DNA of 64,000 nucleotides from Nannochloris sp. 'desiccata' (Eukaryota > Chlorophyta > Trebouxiophyceae > Chlorellales > Chlorellaceae): NCBI GenBank assembly GCA_019044685.2, contig JAGTXX020000015.1, positions 1,364,001-1,428,000 of the forward strand, written 5' to 3'. The first letter of the stretch is position 1. Each line of letters starts with the position of its first letter. A program made the translations under genes and the position numbers. The notes under the pieces were generated by a model. The model had not been told where the DNA came from, did not search any database, and worked only from the letters and a program-made list of their open reading frames with translations. Below, piece after piece: positions 55,548 to 64,000 of the stretch.

Positions 55548-56513
55548 ATGACTATTGCAAAGCGCCCTCCTGTCTCGTGTTTGCTTATAGACCTTGATGA
55601 TACTCTTTACCAATGCCCAGAGATGTCAGGGCTCGTATCTGACAAAATAAGAGAGTACATGGTGAACAAATTAAAGATTCCTGTTGAAGAAGTCCAGGAG
55701 AAGTGCAGCGAACTTTATCTCAACTTTGGTACTACTCTTGCTGGTCTTGTGGTAAGTTACTCGCTGCTTTCCGTTTTGACCGCGCGGTGTGGGCCCTATA
55801 GTTCCCTCGAAGGCTACGTTGACTCTGAACGCTTCCTTTTTCAAAGTTTTTGCCCCCGCTCACTTTTCCCCCCATCACTTCTTGTCTTGCAGGCTTCTGG
55901 CTACACCGTAGACTTTGATGACTGGCACGCAGAAGTCCATGGCACACTCCCTTACGAAAAATATCTCAGACCAGATCCTAAAATGAAGATTTTATTGGAC
56001 TCTATCCCAGTCCCAAAATTTATTTTCACCAACGCAGACCTCAAACACGCCGAGATTTGCCTGGATTTGATGGGCTTACGCAGCTGTTTCCAAGGTATTA
56101 TTTGCTTTGAAAGTATTATGAAAGCTGCGGAACAGAATGGGATGGTTCACCATAACAAACCTGTGATTTGCAAACCCAATAGACAAGCGTTTGAGTTGGC
56201 CTTGAAGGAGGCTAACGGCGCAGAGATTGCAACCACTGCATTTTTTGATGATAGCACACGTAATATCACTTCAGCCCACCGCATGGGGATATTCAGTGTA
56301 TTAATAGGTCGTGTAGGGGTAGAGTGTGCTTCTGATGTTCAAATGAGGTCTATGCACGAGTTAAAAGAGCATCTCCCATGGTTGGTAGAAATCGGCGATG
56401 GGTGCCCTGGAGATGATGGACCTGTAGCTGCTTCGCCTTGCTTGGCGAAGAACGAAGCTGCGGAAGAATTATTGGAAGAAGCACATTTGACTGCATTGTC
56501 TGTGCGTGCTTGA
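55548..56513 (+). CDS. HAD-family pyrimidine 5'-nucleotidase (SDT1-like)
   Basis: Exon 1 is 55548-55751 and exon 2 is 55893-56513, giving 274 residues after removal of a 141-nt intron (GTAAGT...TGCAG). The frame also reads through the intron without a stop (321 residues), but the spliced join TLAGLV|ASGY matches the family better. HAD motif I is DLDDT (15-19); motif II is FIFTNAD and motif IV FFDDS. The cap signature VHGTLPYEKYLRPDP is typical of yeast SDT1/PHM8 and plant pyrimidine nucleotidases. It should dephosphorylate UMP/CMP or related phosphates in the cytosol. Confidence 0.88.
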   Translation: MTIAKRPPVSCLLIDLDDTLYQCPEMSGLVSDKIREYMVNKLKIPVEEVQEKCSELYLNFGTTLAGLVVSYSLLSVLTARCGPYSSLEGYVDSERFLFQSFCPRSLFPPSLLVLQASGYTVDFDDWHAEVHGTLPYEKYLRPDPKMKILLDSIPVPKFIFTNADLKHAEICLDLMGLRSCFQGIICFESIMKAAEQNGMVHHNKPVICKPNRQAFELALKEANGAEIATTAFFDDSTRNITSAHRMGIFSVLIGRVGVECASDVQMRSMHELKEHLPWLVEIGDGCPGDDGPVAASPCLAKNEAAEELLEEAHLTALSVRA

Positions 56514-56996
56514 AGAGGAAAATAAGAAGAAAATTATGTTTGTTGATTGCTGTTAAGCTTAAAAATATATGATATTTTTTTGTATAAAGAAATTCCTGAC
56601 GTCAATACAGCTGCAGCTGCCCACTTGTATTATAGATATTTGTTTATTTGGGCTGGCCTTTTGTATCCCTTTTGTTGTTCTGTGGAACTGAATATCTCTT
56701 CACTAGTACATTTTTGTAAGAACTGTGCTATAGAAGCAACAGGCAGGCTAGTGCATAGCTGTAGCTCGAGAGTTTTGATCAAAAGCAATTTTGAGTTATG
56801 GGCCTGCCATGTGCCATTGACGGCTCCCTTTTTAATATAACAGCGCCGAGCGTACCGATTTCCAAACAGATTCAGCATAACTGAAACCTTTTAAACATAT
56901 TCTTGCTAGAATTAAAGCAGCCGCCACCCCTAGAGTTTCCTTGAAAAGGTGCAAACATTCATTTAGAGTTACAATTTGATTTTGTGCAAAACAACT
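56514..56996. other. intergenic region
   Basis: 483 bp between plus-strand genes, with a TGTAA at 56716-56720 about 200 nt after the nucleotidase stop. Short frames in both strands look like chance. The eIF3f promoter should lie in the last 150 bp. Confidence 0.4.
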
Positions 56997-57972
56997 ATGG
57001 CAGGCCCAGCACCGCTCACTCTACCCGCAGGGGTTACAGAAAACTCCGTTAAAGTTCACCCCGTCGTGTTATTTACTATCTGCGATGCATACATCAGGAG
57101 AAATGAAGGACAAGCACGAGTAATCGGCACCCTTTTAGGCAAAGTAGGCGACGGCATTATCGATATTAGAAACTGCTATGCTGTACCTCACACAGAAAGC
57201 GAACAGGTACGCATCGCAATCCATTTGGGACACCAATCTTTCATTCTTTTTGAAATCTCGCCGTCCGGAGAAAGAAACGCCAAAAACTTAACACCTCTCC
57301 CTCAATTTTCATAACTATACTCGCTCTTTACAGGTTGCTGTCGATGTGATGCTTCATCATACCATGGCAGGATTACAACAAAAAGTCAACCCAGGAGAAC
57401 GCATCGTCGGTTGGTTCTCTACGGGCACTGACGTATCTGGCTCTAACGCTCTCATTCACACTTTCTATACCAACGAATGTGTCAACCCTGTTCATCTTGT
57501 GGTCGATACCACCTTACAGGATAATAAAATGTCCATCAAATCATTCGTTTCCCGTTCTTTAAGCATCCAGGGTAGGGAACTTGCTCGGGAGTTCCAAGAA
57601 GTGCCTTGTGAAGTTCGCTCGATTGAAGCCGAGAGAGCCGGTGGTGACTTACTCCTCGGGGAGACCATTGAGAAGCTTCCTAATGAGCTTGAAGGCCTTG
57701 CAAGCAGTCTTTCGAAGCTTCAGAACAGTTTGGAAGCAGCAGAAACGTATGTGAATGAAGTCGTCAGTGGAAAAAGACAAGGAAGTGTGTTGGTAGGACG
57801 GCATTTGGCAGAGGCGGTTGCTACTGTGCCTCACTTCAGCGCTGCTGATCTTGCCAAGCTCTTGCAAGATAGTCAGAATGACGTATTATTAACATCGTAT
57901 TTGGCTGGTCTTATTCGTGCGCATATCTCTTTGGCTGATAAATTGGGGACTATGCAGTTGCCGGTGGTTTAG
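56997..57972 (+). CDS. EIF3F: translation initiation factor eIF3 subunit F
   Basis: Exon 1 is 56997-57206 and exon 2 is 57334-57972; the 127-nt intron is phase 0. The protein has 282 residues. The MPN domain starts VKVHPVVLFTICDAYIRR and continues VIGTLLGKVGDG, ESEQ|VAVDV and GERIVGWFSTG. The JAMM zinc-binding pattern is degenerate, as usual for eIF3f. The C-terminal helices (LAKLLQDSQNDVLLTSYLAG, LIRAHISLADKL) match the plant subunit. It belongs to the eIF3 octamer core. TGTAA lies at 58071-58075. Confidence 0.95.
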
Positions 57973-58070
57973 AAGAAAAAAACGTTTGAAAAATACTGTT
58001 CGACTTATTCTCGCCGTTTTATTTGAGATTTGCTGGTTGTACTCTGTCTATGCTTTACTTAATGCTGAGA

Positions 58071-58075
58071 TGTAA
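58071..58075 (+). terminator. TGTAA polyadenylation signal
   Basis: TGTAA 98 nt after the eIF3f stop, in the 192-bp convergent gap with COX10. Confidence 0.5.
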
Positions 58076-58164
58076 CATGATATAATCGAGATAGATTGGT
58101 ATTGCGATATATATTATTGATAGGATATCTTGAAGATATCTTATTTTCCGCTTCAGGGCTTTAT

Positions 58165-59610
58165 TCATTCTGTGTCAGGTTTCTTTTTGCTGTCAACCTT
58201 GCTTTCTGTTAGGTCATCCTGCCTCTCCTCTTTCCCACTCCGGTCTTCGTTCTCGCTTGTACATAGAGCTTTTGAGGGGCATGCTACGGAAAGCTGTGGA
58301 GCAGGAAGAAGGAACGGCATTGGCGGCAACTGTACTCTATATCTACCACCGCCACCACCACTAACACCATTATTACCGCTCCATTCCCGTTGTTCCCCAT
58401 CTATATTCGTCGCTTTGAGCAAATCATGTTGACTGGAACTAACAGCAGCTTCAGACCCTAACCCCAGCAACCGAGCATTATGCGCAAACAGCTCAAATCT
58501 ATCCTCCCCAGTATTTGGTCGACGGTGCAATAAGAAGGCAGTCATGAAAATAGGTAGGTGAAGTAGAGAAGCTCTAAAAAGCAAGCGAGCATTGCCTTGA
58601 GAAGGTGAAGAATAAAATTTCGCTGCAGTTAACAGCATTCCACCGGTAATAAACGCAGACTCATACGCGAAATAAGGGGTCGTAACACCTAGATAGGTCG
58701 CGAGAGCACCGAGCGGGAGCAGGTACATACAATTTCTTAAAGCACAAGAAGCAGTGCGCTTTCCACTAGGATCTATTAAAGACAGCATCTTATACCCTCC
58801 TGCAGCGTAATCTGCGCGGCAAAGCCACGCTAAAGCCATAAAATGTGGCATTTGCCAGAAATATAAGCCCGATGCTAAGATTGCCGCCCCGACATCTAAA
58901 CCACCAGAAGCTGCTGCCCAGCCCATTAGAGGCGGCACAGCACCTACAACAGCACCTACCCATGTATTAATCACACTAAGCTGCTTCAATGGAGTGTAAA
59001 CGCCAGCATATAAGGCTATATTAGCAGCACCAAGTGCGGCAGTGGTTCCATTTGTTTTTTCTAATAGGAGCCAAACACCACCTGCGCCAGTAATTGCTGC
59101 AAAAGCAAGAGCATGAGCTCGAGACATACGTCCTGCAGGTAATGGACGGTTTAAAGTACGCCGCATTTGACCATCGTTGACTATTTCGTATGCTTGATTT
59201 AAGGCGTTAGCGGAGGATGAGGCAAGCAAGGTGCCAAGACAGGTCCAGCCCATCCCTTGCCAATTGATCCCTTCTTCACTACCTGCCGCATATCCCGCAG
59301 CAGCGGTGGAGACGACTAGAGCGCTTAATCTAAACTTGGAGAGTTGTTTATAATCGCGAAGGAGAGCTCGAAGACGGGACACAGCAGAGGCGTCTCTTGC
59401 ACCCAAGCGAGAGGCAGTTGTAGCTGTGCTAGTTGCGCCAGATGGAGGAGGGGTAGGCAGTGTTGAGAAGAGAGCCGAGAACTTGTTGCTTTGGGAACTG
59501 GCGCTGTTGCAATGTTGTTGCACCCTGCCAGGTGAGGTGGCTCCAGCGGTTTCAGACACAAGGGCAAAGACATGCTGCCGAAGGCTGAGAAGCTGCCGTC
59601 GTAAAGCCAT
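58165..59610 (-). CDS. COX10: protoheme IX farnesyltransferase, mitochondrial
   Basis: Single exon, 481 residues. The N-terminus (MALRRQLLSLRQHVFAL) is an amphipathic mitochondrial presequence. The UbiA-type prenyltransferase core has the first motif NALNQAYEIVNDGQMRRT followed by NRPLPAGRMS. The second region is YFWQMPHFMALAWLCRADYA and GGYKMLSLIDPSGKRT, which distinguishes COX10 from other UbiA enzymes. It makes heme O from heme B and farnesyl diphosphate in the inner membrane for cytochrome oxidase. A C-terminal extension of about 110 residues, Gly/Ser-rich then Lys/Glu-rich, goes beyond the usual end. Confidence 0.95.
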   Translation of the reverse strand: MALRRQLLSLRQHVFALVSETAGATSPGRVQQHCNSASSQSNKFSALFSTLPTPPPSGATSTATTASRLGARDASAVSRLRALLRDYKQLSKFRLSALVVSTAAAGYAAGSEEGINWQGMGWTCLGTLLASSSANALNQAYEIVNDGQMRRTLNRPLPAGRMSRAHALAFAAITGAGGVWLLLEKTNGTTAALGAANIALYAGVYTPLKQLSVINTWVGAVVGAVPPLMGWAAASGGLDVGAAILASGLYFWQMPHFMALAWLCRADYAAGGYKMLSLIDPSGKRTASCALRNCMYLLPLGALATYLGVTTPYFAYESAFITGGMLLTAAKFYSSPSQGNARLLFRASLLHLPIFMTAFLLHRRPNTGEDRFELFAHNARLLGLGSEAAVSSSQHDLLKATNIDGEQREWSGNNGVSGGGGGRYRVQLPPMPFLLPAPQLSVACPSKALCTSENEDRSGKEERQDDLTESKVDSKKKPDTE

Positions 59611-60018
59611 TCCTTTATTTATAAAATTTTAAGGGTTATCGCTGTATTCGAGGTGAATTAAGAGTATAAAACTAGAGAAAAGTGTTTGGTTGGAATGAAA
59701 TTAGTAAATGCAGAACTGATCAGCATCGAAAAATAAATTAAAAAGCAATTGCATAGTTCATCATAATTCAAACTACTGCTAGAAACCATTGCAAAAATAA
59801 CAAATCGGTTAGATGTGCAAGTTTTTACTTGACGTCTTCAAAGCATGAAGTTTGGTTATTTAACAAAAGTCCGACGGTCGCCGGGCAGAAAATCGCCGAA
59901 AAATTTCGTCAGCCCAAAATCCTTAATAAAAACACCGACTCCATTTATCATGCATACCGCAATAAACTTTCGACACAAAAGTCCCTGAACCGGGTGTAGC
60001 AGCACGTAGCATAGCAAC
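59611..60018. promoter_or_regulatory. divergent promoter region
   Basis: 408 bp between the COX10 and FKBP start codons. AT-rich near COX10; no recognisable element. Confidence 0.4.
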
Positions 60019-60922
60019 ATGGTCAGCACATGCCTCACAAGGAACGTGCAGCAGGGAACATGTCGTGGACCTTCTACGCAATTCAAGACATTTCAGCCCC
60101 CCCTGAGAAGCGTTAAAAACATTATTACTAAACATCTTCGCAATGTCGACCGCGCAATTACAGCCGCAGCATCTGGCCAAGAAATTGACGCTGCTTCCTC
60201 ATCTCCGACGACGCCCACCAAAATAGCAGCAGAGAACCCAAAGGTTTCTCGCAGAGCCTTTCAGGGCGAAGCCCTTCTCCTCGCTCTTCTGTGTACCACC
60301 ATGAAATCTGGAGAAGCCCAAGCCATCGGATTTAAAAAGGAATTAAAGAAGAAAAAGATCCCAATCGAACAGTATAGTGAACTCGGTAAGAAACTAGAAA
60401 AACAGATATCGCCGCTGCACTGCTTCTTATCAATTATTTCTGCTATCCTCCCCAGCGTTCAACCTACTAAACTAACCACCCTATCTCCTCTCTATTAAAC
60501 ACACAGCAAATGGCCTGAAGTACTACGATCTTACTACCGGCTCAGGCAAAATAATCACCCCAGGCACTGATGTTACTGTCCATTACGATTGCATTTTTCG
60601 AGGCATCGATGTCGTTTCTTCCCGCTCAGCTCGTTTATTAGGCGGCAATCGTACCGTTGCTGAACCGTTCCAATTTCTTGCGGGTGAAGCTATTAATGCA
60701 AAATCGGTAAAACCAGTGGGAGATTCTGCAGGAGGCTTATTTTCTGGGATGGGTGGACCAAAGGCGCCGCCAGCCTTGTCGACAGCGGTTGTGGGAATGA
60801 AGGTGGGAGGGATTCGTAGCGTGATTGTACCGCCTGAGCTTGGGTATGGGGATGTAGGAGAGCAGGAGATTGGACCTGGGCAGACTTTTGAAATGAAAAT
60901 TGAAGTGTTAGAAGTGGTTTGA
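60019..60922 (+). CDS. thylakoid-lumen FKBP-type peptidyl-prolyl isomerase
   Basis: Exon 1 is 60019-60385 and exon 2 is 60507-60922; the 121-nt intron splits an Ala codon. The protein has 260 residues. Bipartite targeting is clear: a 75-residue transit region, twin arginine (78-79, SRRAFQGEALLLALL) and cleavage after AQA (about 102). The mature N-terminus IGFKKELKKKKIPIEQYSEL and the FKBP core (NGLKYYDL, VTVHYDC, GMKVGGIRSVIVPPELGYG, GQTFEMKIEVLEV) resemble plant lumenal FKBP18. Several canonical active-site aromatics are replaced, as in other lumenal FKBPs, so isomerase activity is uncertain. TGTAA lies at 61032-61036. Confidence 0.88.
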
Positions 60923-61236
60923 TCGAGAAGACATTCATGTGTTGTTACTTTTTTTTTGAATTTTATTTTTTGACAGCGTAGAGCTGGCACAGAACTTGAT
61001 TAACTAGTATTCTTAATTTTTGTGCTTGGACTGTAAACGTTACATCGTTCTACAAAGATCATAACATGCGTATTATATAGTAATATAGTGTACTCTTGAA
61101 AGAATTGGATAGATATATAGAAGTAATTAATAAGCAAATTAAAACACAGCGGAAGTCCTTCCGCTGTTTTTTTTATTTGCACTTTTGACAAATAAGTACG
61201 GGTAGATTTGGAATATGTTCAGTTTAATTGAGAGTC
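60923..61236. other. convergent intergenic region with terminator-like hairpin
   Basis: 314 bp between the FKBP stop and the mL41 stop on opposite strands. It contains TGTAA for FKBP (61032-61036), a minus-strand TGTAA (61040-61044) and the hairpin at 61146-61167. Confidence 0.55.
61146..61167. terminator. perfect 10-bp hairpin followed by T8
   Basis: ACAGCGGAAG, a two-base loop, then its exact complement, running into eight T. A run of A precedes it, so the minus strand reads almost the same. It looks like a bacterial intrinsic terminator, but it lies between convergent eukaryotic genes; function is unproven. Confidence 0.5.
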
Positions 61237-61741
61237 TCATGCCTTGGGCGATGGACTATGTGCTACATATGGCTTGAGCTGCAAAACAAGAAGAAAAAAG
61301 AGTAACAATATGATTTTTGCTTGCTGTTAAAAATGAGTCGACGACAAAAACGCATAGACATCATCCAATAAACAATTTACTTACCTTGAAGCCGCTAAGA
61401 TCAGGTAAAATATACTCTGGAAGCCTCCACGGTTCAATAATATATCCGCCTGCATCAAAAAATCACGCAAATTGTAAGAAATCTTATTACTTTTAAAAGA
61501 GATAGAAAAATACGCCCGGCGGCAATCCTGCACTAAAAGTGTTTCAAAGCTCTATAAAATTTATTCTAAATAAACAATGCTCTAGCTTCTAACCTTTTCT
61601 AGTGTGTCTACCAGTTGGTGCGCACCCTTTTCCCTTGTAATATGTGCGGGGAGCTACTTTAGAGGTGAGTTGCTTGTACCCACTGCGGGGCACCCGTCGG
61701 CCACGGACAAAGGCAGACGCTAGCATGCTCCAAGCCGACAT
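61237..61741 (-). CDS. mitochondrial large-ribosomal-subunit protein mL41 (MRPL41/MRPL27)
   Basis: Assembled from three exons, 61741-61594, 61449-61385 and 61278-61237, with introns of 144 and 106 nt and consistent phase, giving 84 residues. After a basic N-terminal presequence the protein reads YYKGKGCAPTGRHTRKGGY, then EYILPDLSGFKLKPYV. This is the hallmark of mL41 (yeast MRPL27, animal MRPL41), whose consensus is FYKGKGA-PTGRHT-KGGY and PDLTGFKLKPYV. It sits in the 54S mitochondrial large subunit. Each exon is too short for an ORF scan. The first donor is GTTAGA, as in TOM20. The best polyadenylation candidate is the minus-strand TGTAA at 61040-61044. Confidence 0.93.
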
Positions 61742-62476
61742 GACGCTAAGTTTAGTATGATGATATAACTACTAATTAGCTAATCAACGAACTGAGAGGC
61801 TTGTCAGCTCTTTATGCTCCACAAAATATATAAACAAGCTTTTGTCAGTGATCTCTCTATTCGACGGAAATGAGGTCTGAGAAGGATTCCCTAGTTTATT
61901 CAAGCAAATGCGCTAGGATGTGTCTTCTTTAAACTCTTTATTTCCAATTTATAAACGCAAGTGGCGGTAAGGCAGATGACATTAGCCAAAAAAATTGACC
62001 AAGACCCTGGGAGTCAGGAGGAGAAGGCCAGCTGCTCGGTAAGGAGGCAGTGACTGAAATACTGCGGCAGCCATCCGTGTAGTCACTGTTTTTCCGCCCA
62101 CACAGGGCCGCTCGAGTCCGCCAAAAGGCGGCGTGTTGCACTAGGTGCATTGTTCACTATTTTCGTTCAGGTTTTTATTAAAGCCAAAGCCATTTAAATC
62201 TAGCAACGCATCCTTCTCTCCCTGAGTAGCTTTGGAGTGGATTTAAGACAACAAACGCGTTCAGCCCATTTTCTTTAAGTTTTACTAGCTGCGAAAGCCA
62301 AGCGGCGTTGAGAGTTTTACTGCCTGCCCTGTTTGGAGGCTTTGAAGATTAGCATTCACCGTGTTCACAGGCTTCTAGGCCCAATTTTACCCGAATGGCG
62401 TGTTGACGAGTTTCTCTCGCACTTGCTTTAGAGCTCTAGCAGTCGTTTAAAGGCCTACATTACCAAAATTATTACA
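61742..62476. other. intergenic region containing a possible small gene
   Basis: 735 bp between the divergent mL41 and WNK genes. It contains the 70-codon minus-strand frame at 61938-62150, described separately. The remainder (61742-61937 and 62151-62476) shows no feature. Confidence 0.4.
61938..62150 (-). CDS. possible small mitochondrial membrane protein (70 aa)
   Basis: An ATG-started frame of 70 codons with no resemblance to a known protein. The N-terminus (MHLVQHAAFWRTRAALCGRK) is basic and amphipathic with no acidic residue, like a mitochondrial presequence. The C-terminus has one hydrophobic segment (LGQFFWLMSSALPPLAFI). AAATAAA overlaps the stop codon. Small inner-membrane subunits of respiratory complexes have this shape. 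Against it: the frame is short, there is no family match, and it lies in the mL41/WNK promoter gap. Confidence 0.35.
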   Translation of the reverse strand: MHLVQHAAFWRTRAALCGRKNSDYTDGCRSISVTASLPSSWPSPPDSQGLGQFFWLMSSALPPLAFINWK

Positions 62477-64000
62477 ATGCCTGACAGTCTGACGCATGAG
62501 CAGGCAGGGAGCCCCCACGACGACGAGCCTCCTGATCAAGAGTATGAGGGCCCTCCATTTGAAGAAATGGACCCTTCTGGAAGATACGGACGGGTAAGAC
62601 GCCACTCTGAGCGACAAAACAGCCTTCCCTTTTCTTTTTCAGATTCATGCACTTTTAGATCCCCACCGTCGACTGATCTATTCCATATTCTCCCTCATTT
62701 TTTTGCTAATTAAATCCTCTAATTTCTATTATTTACCTTCTGAAACAACTGCAGTTTAGAGACGTCCTGGGTCGTGGCGCTTGCAAAGTTGTCTTCAAAG
62801 CTTTCGACATTCAAGAAGGCACTGAAGTCGCTTGGAACCAAGTTCGTCTCTCCGACCTCATGTGCGCAAAAGACGTAACAAAAGAAGACCGAGACAGATT
62901 GTTTGCTGAGATTCGTGTGCTCAAAGCACTGAAACATAAAAACATCATGTCCTTTTACGATTCTTGGTTTGAACCGAAGACCCTTACTGTGAATTTCATC
63001 ACAGAGCTGTTCACCTCGGGAACGCTGCGCCAGTACAGAAAACGACACAAGCACGTCGATTCTGAAGTATTGAAACGCTGGGCGTGGCAGATTTTATGTG
63101 GATTAGTCTATTTACACGGCCATAACCCTCCTATTATACATAGAGATCTAAAATGTGATAATATATTTATAAATGGATCAGATGGAGTTGTCAAAATTGG
63201 CGACCTTGGTTTAGCGACTATGCTGCGATCCCGAACCGCGCCTCAATCTGTTCTTGGTACACCTGAATTTATGGCCCCTGAGCTATATGAAGAGGACTAC
63301 GATGATCGCGTTGATGTCTATTCCTTTGGAATGGCATTACTTGAATTAGCGACGCTAGAGTACCCTTATGCTGAATGCACAAATGCAGCACAGATTTATC
63401 GTAAAGTATCCCTGGGAGTACGACCGCAGGGGTTGCAAAAAGTAACGTCGCCAGAATTAGCTGAGTTTATAAATACCTGTATTGCAAATCGGCCGCAACG
63501 ACCTCGTGCTCGGCAGTTGCTTAAACACCCTTACTTTGACACGGTGAGACAGACTTTGGCTCCGTGTAAGAGTGAGCTGTTGTTGGCAGCTGCTGGTGTT
63601 GGTACTGCGAGCATGGAAGCTGCCACAGCGTTGGTGGAAGGTGGTGCGAGCAGCACTCGTATTCCTGCTAGACCACCTGTCGAAGGCGGAGAGCTACTTG
63701 CTGATGTTGCTGTTGCAGCTGCTGGTCCCCCTTCTGTGGCAAGCTCTACTACTTCCAATAGTATTGGAGGACCTCCTTCCCGAACTACTTCTGGATTACC
63801 AGCAGATGCCACTGCGATTGCAGCTGCAACAATCGCAGCAACTGCTGCTGGCGCTGCAGTGACTATGACGCCTACTGCTGCAGATGCTGGTGCTGGTGCT
63901 GAGGGTAATGCTATAGCCTCAGTAGGTACTGCTGATGGCAGTGACGCTGCGTCTGTCCGTTCTCAACGTTCTAATGCGTCAGAACTTGCTGCAACATTAT
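62477..64000 (+). CDS. WNK-family serine/threonine kinase, 3' end outside window
   Basis: Exon 1 is 62477-62593, a 161-nt phase-0 intron follows, and exon 2 runs from 62755 past the window end; 454 residues are visible. The kinase domain begins FRDVLGRGACKVVFKAFD. The lysine in the glycine loop (K50, GRGACK) combined with VAWNQV, which lacks the usual subdomain II lysine, is the WNK (with-no-lysine) hallmark. HRDLKCDNIFI, DLGLATM and GTPEFMAPE are all intact, so it should be active. A long Ala/Ser/Pro/Gly-rich region follows. Plant WNKs act in osmotic, clock and flowering pathways; the role here is not known. Confidence 0.93.

Overview
The window is nuclear DNA of a photosynthetic eukaryote, most likely a green alga. 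Plastid functions are encoded by ordinary nuclear genes: divinyl chlorophyllide reductase, a FLU-like regulator, thylakoid-lumen proteins with twin-arginine leaders, and an mTERF. The TOM20 is of the plant type. One gene has the PPR-SMR-cyclin architecture described from green algae. Many genes have the pentanucleotide TGTAA 17-200 bases after the stop, the polyadenylation signal typical of chlorophytes. Introns are few, GT-AG and mostly 70-160 nt. Species is not assignable from the sequence alone.

Layout. 1-7.2 kb: the 3' part of an unrecognised gene, a secretory guanylate-binding-type GTPase and a CLEC16A/GFS9 trafficking protein. 7.4-14.4 kb: DDX47/RRP3 helicase, a GTPBP1/2-type GTPase, then a divergent pair of plastid genes (DUF1995 protein and DVR). 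14.8-21.7 kb: an amino-acid transporter with a long alanine-rich tail, an HMG-box-like basic protein, a repeat-like stretch, and a TPR-ankyrin-MYND protein. 21.9-27.2 kb: three minus-strand genes, with two RPB11/AC19-type RNA polymerase subunits flanking an unrecognised 675-residue protein. 27.5-31.9 kb: a lumenal DUF1499 protein, an MBOAT acyltransferase and a Golgi-type glycosyltransferase. 32.3-37.2 kb: a full-size ABCG/PDR pump. 37.5-45.2 kb: ecdysoneless, a rhomboid protease and the PPR-SMR-cyclin protein. 45.2-47.3 kb: a 2.1-kb pyrimidine-rich gene-free stretch. 47.3-64 kb: a dense run of TOM20, ALG13, CSL4, RPL10A, FLU, mTERF, an SDR, a pyrimidine 5'-nucleotidase, eIF3f, COX10, a lumenal FKBP, mitochondrial ribosomal protein mL41, a possible small mitochondrial protein, and a WNK kinase cut by the window end.

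Most genes are unrelated housekeeping genes and nothing looks like an operon. The functional links visible are tetrapyrrole/plastid metabolism (DVR, FLU, lumenal proteins), mitochondrial biogenesis (TOM20, COX10, mL41) and RNA/translation (DDX47, CSL4, RPL10A, eIF3f, RNA polymerase subunits). Several gene models (GBP signal exon, AC19, mL41, rhomboid, WNK) were assembled by hand from splice sites and reading phase. The most unusual items are the paired RPB11-like genes, the PPR-SMR-cyclin protein, the transporter fusion and the pyrimidine-rich gap. I found no rRNA, tRNA, CRISPR array or intact mobile element.
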